Source: Pseudomonadota bacterium | Lineage (GTDB): Bacteria; Pseudomonadota; Gammaproteobacteria; Burkholderiales; Burkholderiaceae_C | Assembly (NCBI GenBank): GCA_021792835.1 | Contig: JAJYTY010000002.1 | Location: forward strand, 1 to 60,244 | Direction of reading: 5' to 3' | Length of the DNA: 60,244 nucleotides | In this document: piece after piece, positions 56,766-60,244 of the stretch | Numbering within the stretch: the stretch's first letter is position 1 | How the letters are laid out: the number at the start of each line of letters is the position of its first letter | Position numbers and translations under genes: made by a program | Notes under the pieces: generated by a model | Seen by the model: only the letters and a program-made list of their open reading frames with translations | What the model was told of the DNA's origin: nothing | The model's database searches: none

Positions 56766-57853
56766 CCGCGAATGGCGTGCAGCCACGACTTCAAGCGCTG
56801 AACCGCGGCGAAGGGGAGCAGCGCCTCGATGGCAGTGGCCATTTGCCCCTTCAGGCCCGTGCGAATGAGGTCCCGCAACGGCGTGGCGGCAATGAAGTCA
56901 CGATAGGCAGGGTGGTTGAACCCCTCAAGCTCGAAGGCCTCTTTCATTGCAGGCAGTCGCCCGGCCCAGCGGTGCATGGTCTCGATGGCAAAAAGGCGGT
57001 GCGGCAGCAGATCGCTCCGCGCTGCGTACAGCGCCAGGTAGAACTGGGTGAGATCGTCACTTGCTCGGTGCGAAGCCTGCAGGTCCGGAAAGATGCGACG
57101 CAGGAAATCAAGGGAGGAGACATCCCAGAACGCCTGCAGTACCTTCGTGGTTTCGAAAAGGTTGGCACTTCTCGCTCCGAAGCTCTGTGCGCTCATGTTG
57201 CTCCCAGCGCGGCTGACCCGGTAGCGCGTGAGGGGCTCCTCGACGAGGCCGAGTTCCCACCCGTTGAGGGCGAGACGAAGCCACATGTCGAGATCCTGCA
57301 ACTGCATGAAATTGCTATGGACCCCGCCGATCCTCTCGAGAGCGCTCCTGCGAATCAACGCGCTGGATGCGCAAAAGGCATTGCCGTTCTGGAAGAAATG
57401 CCGAGCCCATGCACTGCGGTCGCGGCCGGCCACATTGAACAGTTCCATGTGCGGACTCGTGTCGTGGCGCCAGGGGACGTTGTGCTCATCGATGACCTGC
57501 ACGTGGGTGAACACGGCCCCGCATTCGGGGTGTTCGTCGAAAAACGCCATCTGCCTCTGAAGCTTCTCGCGACCCCACACATCGTCGGAATTTAATATTG
57601 CTATATAGTCCCCGGTGCAATTTTCGAAGCCGAGGCGGGTGTTCGCGCCGCCAAGATTGCTGGGCTGCGCTAAGATTCGTATGCGCGGGTCAGTGACAGT
57701 GCGGGCGGCGGCCACCGAAGCGTCTGTCGAGGCATCGTCAATTACAACTATCTCAAACGGTGGAATGGATTGCGATAGCGCGCTTCGCAAGGTTTCGATG
57801 ATGTATTTTTCATGGTTGTAGAGCGTAGTCAACACACTGATTTTTTGATTCAT
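56762..57853 (-). CDS. glycosyltransferase family 2
   Basis: ISVLTTLYNHEKYIIETLRSALSQSIPPFEIVVIDDASTDASVAAA; DYIAILNSDDVWGREKLQRQ. Confidence 0.93.
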   Translation of the reverse strand: MNQKISVLTTLYNHEKYIIETLRSALSQSIPPFEIVVIDDASTDASVAAARTVTDPRIRILAQPSNLGGANTRLGFENCTGDYIAILNSDDVWGREKLQRQMAFFDEHPECGAVFTHVQVIDEHNVPWRHDTSPHMELFNVAGRDRSAWARHFFQNGNAFCASSALIRRSALERIGGVHSNFMQLQDLDMWLRLALNGWELGLVEEPLTRYRVSRAGSNMSAQSFGARSANLFETTKVLQAFWDVSSLDFLRRIFPDLQASHRASDDLTQFYLALYAARSDLLPHRLFAIETMHRWAGRLPAMKEAFELEGFNHPAYRDFIAATPLRDLIRTGLKGQMATAIEALLPFAAVQRLKSWLHAIRG

Positions 57854-57960
57854 GTCATTGATTGGGCTGGTGGGCGGTGATCGCTGTGATCTCCGCGCCG
57901 GAGTTGATCGTTTGATTCGGGGCCGATGAGCGGCGAATCGAATCCAAGGAGCGTATCCTC

Positions 57961-58779
57961 ATGAGCGATATGTTGGCGAGTTTCAAGAGGGATGGCTTTT
58001 GCGTGGCAAAGGGGCTGCTGGGCCTCGAAGATGTGCGGAAGGTCACTGAAGGGCTGTTGGGGGTGATCCGAGCCCAGTTGGCTCATCTTGGCGTCGCAGA
58101 GCAGCCCGCGGACCTCTTTCAAGCTTTCAAGCTGCTGCACGCTTCCGATATCGAGCGCTACAAGCGCGTTGTATCCGCTCTGTGGCGCCATGAGAGCGTT
58201 TTCAGTCTGACGATTCATCCGAGCATCGTGGGCTTCCTGCGTGAGAAATTCAACTGGCGCGATTATTTCGTCCCTGGAGGTCAGGTCGCGCTGATCATGT
58301 CCGACGACCTGAAGATTCCCAATGGCTATTTCGGATTGATCCCTCACCAGGATTTTCCTTCTGTACAGGGAAGTCTGGACGGAGTCGTGATATGGATTCC
58401 GCTGACGGACGTGGATGTCTCCAATTTTCCGATGGAGGTCATACCTGGTAGCCATGTCAAGGGGCTGCTGCCGATGATCGATCGGGGGGCATCGACATGG
58501 GAAGTTCCCGCGTCCGAGTATACCGAGGCGGACTTCCAACCGGTGTGTGTGCAGCGGGGTGATGTCGTGTTCATGTCGATGTTCACGGTTCATCGCAGTT
58601 CGACAAGCGGCGTCCCGGGCAGCTTCCGGCTGGCGGTGTCTACTCGACTGGACAATGCCTGCGAGCCAACGTTTGTCGAGCGAGCCTACCCGACAGCCTA
58701 CCAGCGGAGCGTCCACCGCGAGCAGTACCACCCTGGATTTCCGGAGCGACAACAAGTTGAGCGAATTTTCAAACCGTAA
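57961..58779 (+). CDS. phytanoyl-CoA dioxygenase family (Fe(II)/2-oxoglutarate-dependent) protein
   Basis: MLASFKRDGFCVAKGLLGLEDV; HQDFP (HxD) and GSHVKG motifs. Confidence 0.85.
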   Translation: MSDMLASFKRDGFCVAKGLLGLEDVRKVTEGLLGVIRAQLAHLGVAEQPADLFQAFKLLHASDIERYKRVVSALWRHESVFSLTIHPSIVGFLREKFNWRDYFVPGGQVALIMSDDLKIPNGYFGLIPHQDFPSVQGSLDGVVIWIPLTDVDVSNFPMEVIPGSHVKGLLPMIDRGASTWEVPASEYTEADFQPVCVQRGDVVFMSMFTVHRSSTSGVPGSFRLAVSTRLDNACEPTFVERAYPTAYQRSVHREQYHPGFPERQQVERIFKP

Positions 58780-58815
58780 ATGCGGCGGCCGTGTATGCCT
58801 CCAGGAGGACCGTTG

Positions 58816-59481
58816 ATGAGAGTGGCCATCATGCAGCCGTATTTTTTCCCGTATCCGGGATATTTTCGGCTTTTTGCCGCGGTGGATCTCTTTGTCGCGC
58901 TGGATTGCGTGCAGTTTCCGCGGCGTGGGTGGGTGCATCGCAATCGCATCGACGATCGCAGCGGTGAAAAACAATGGCTGACGCTTCCGCTGCGCAAGGG
59001 AGACCGCGACAGCACGCGCATCGTCGATCTGGAATACCAGGATGATGCTGAGTCGGCGTTGCGCCAGCAGGCGCGGAGGTTTCCGTCGCTGGATGCATTG
59101 GGCCAGACTGCTCCGGAACTGGAACGACGATTGTTCGATCTGGGTTCGCGGCCCGTCGACTACCTGTGCGCCACATTGGCTTGGCAGGCTGAGGTCCTGG
59201 GCCTGGCCCGGCCCATGTTGCGATCCAGCTCTCTAGCGATCGATCCCGAACTTCGCGCCCAGGACAGGATCATCGCCATCGCCAAGCAAGTGGGGGCGAC
59301 CGAGTATGTCAACGCGCCCGGAGGGCGAGAACTCTACGCTGGGGGTGAGTTTGAAAGGGCGGGACTTGCCTTGCACTTTCTCCCGGAATACGGCGGTCGC
59401 TTTGAAAGCATGTTGCAGTGCCTGGCGCAAGATGATCCTGCCCGGATCGCGGCCGAGGTGGCACGGTTCACTACCTGGTAG
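58816..59481 (+). CDS. WbqC-like family protein
   Basis: MRVAIMQPYFFPYPGYFRLFAAVDLFVALDCVQFPRRGWVHRNRI. Confidence 0.92.
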   Translation: MRVAIMQPYFFPYPGYFRLFAAVDLFVALDCVQFPRRGWVHRNRIDDRSGEKQWLTLPLRKGDRDSTRIVDLEYQDDAESALRQQARRFPSLDALGQTAPELERRLFDLGSRPVDYLCATLAWQAEVLGLARPMLRSSSLAIDPELRAQDRIIAIAKQVGATEYVNAPGGRELYAGGEFERAGLALHFLPEYGGRFESMLQCLAQDDPARIAAEVARFTTW

Positions 59482-59552
59482 TGGCGAGCGGGCACCGCTT
59501 TGTTTCACGATTTCGTTCCGAAAGCCGGCAAGCGCTCGATCTGGCGGAGGCT

Positions 59553-60239
59553 TCACGAGTCCGCGCGCTTGCGGCTGCTTCTGGACAGCACGCGGAATAG
59601 CGCTGCCTCGTTGAGCGGCGATGCCTCGCTGGCTGGTGCCTTCACCAATGAATGAGCCGGTATCTCGCCGGCGACGTTTGAGGCGTGACTTAGCCAGCAG
59701 AATTCACCAATCCTGGTGTTGTTCGCGAGCGTGGTGTTTACACCAAGAAAAGTGTTGTTGCCGATGGTGCACCATCCAGAGACCACGACATGCGATGTCA
59801 AAAAACAATTGTCGCCGATTTTCGAGTGATGGCCGATATGGTTGCCGCTCCATGCAATCACGTTTGAGCCTATTCGCACGAAAGGCTGGATGGTGTTATC
59901 CTCAAAAATGAAGCAGTGCTCGCCGAGCGCCACGTTGCGCCACACGAAAGCGCGCGAGCTGACATAGCTTGCGAGCTTGTAGCCTCTCTGCCGAACGCGC
60001 TCACAGACCGCTGCGCGCAGACGGTTGAGTTGCGCATACACGATGGCCACAAAGATTTCATGCGTGTTCGTGTCGAAATGCTGCTCGATCTCCTCGAAAG
60101 GCACGACGGGCAGTCCGAATTTCTCCTCTTCCTTCAGGTAGGCTGCATCGACCGTGAATGCAACCACTTCGTAGGCAGAATCGTGAGTGAAGTACTCGTA
60201 GGCTATGTCGGCAAAGTCCTCTGTTCCAAAGATGATGAG
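59553..60239 (-). CDS. hexapeptide-repeat sugar O/N-acetyltransferase (5' end uncertain; first canonical start is GTG 60167)
   Basis: LIIFGTEDFADIAYEYF...HCFIFEDNTIQPFVRIGSNVIAWSGNHIGHHSKIGDNCFLTSHVVVSGWCTIGNNTFLGVNTTLANNTRIG. Confidence 0.8.
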   Translation of the reverse strand, partial: LIIFGTEDFADIAYEYFTHDSAYEVVAFTVDAAYLKEEEKFGLPVVPFEEIEQHFDTNTHEIFVAIVYAQLNRLRAAVCERVRQRGYKLASYVSSRAFVWRNVALGEHCFIFEDNTIQPFVRIGSNVIAWSGNHIGHHSKIGDNCFLTSHVVVSGWCTIGNNTFLGVNTTLANNTRIGEFCWLSHASNVAGEIPAHSLVKAPASEASPLNEAALFRVLSRSSRKRADS

Positions 60240-60244
60240 CTAGA

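Overview
High-GC (about 70% by eye) chromosomal window from a Gram-negative bacterium, probably a betaproteobacterium of the Burkholderiales type (inferred from the Bug receptor, porin, paa operon and DUF2827). All calls come from reading the supplied translations and nucleotides; no searches were run. Gene content, left to right: partial PBP7-type D,D-endopeptidase; MHYT-GGDEF-EAL protein; D-serine dehydratase; a transport/regulation cluster (MFS, porin, exported amidohydrolase, HTH-only LysR protein, two-component system, Bug receptor); split chromate transporter; a candidate pore-forming toxin/immunity pair; folE2; a cfa lipid-modification operon (amine oxidase, DUF1365, Cfa, chalcone-isomerase-like, SDR); a compact three-hairpin sRNA candidate with an anti-Shine-Dalgarno loop; a ParE/RHH toxin-antitoxin module beside a decayed antitoxin; GAF-EAL and HD-GYP proteins; glpK; an orphan Tat-type substrate-binding protein with DUF3237; paaABCDE with a likely operator; an internally shortened Na+/solute symporter; a truncated trimeric autotransporter joined to a broken DUF2827 gene; a copper operon (MerR, CopA with an in-frame C-terminal CopZ); further c-di-GMP proteins; an FHA protein; and a surface-polysaccharide locus. 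No rRNA, tRNA, CRISPR array or intact transposase was recognised. Strongest leads: the anti-SD sRNA (22037-22104), the toxin/immunity pair (14360-15720) with palindromes upstream, the CopA-CopZ nested start, and the adhesin/DUF2827 fusion.
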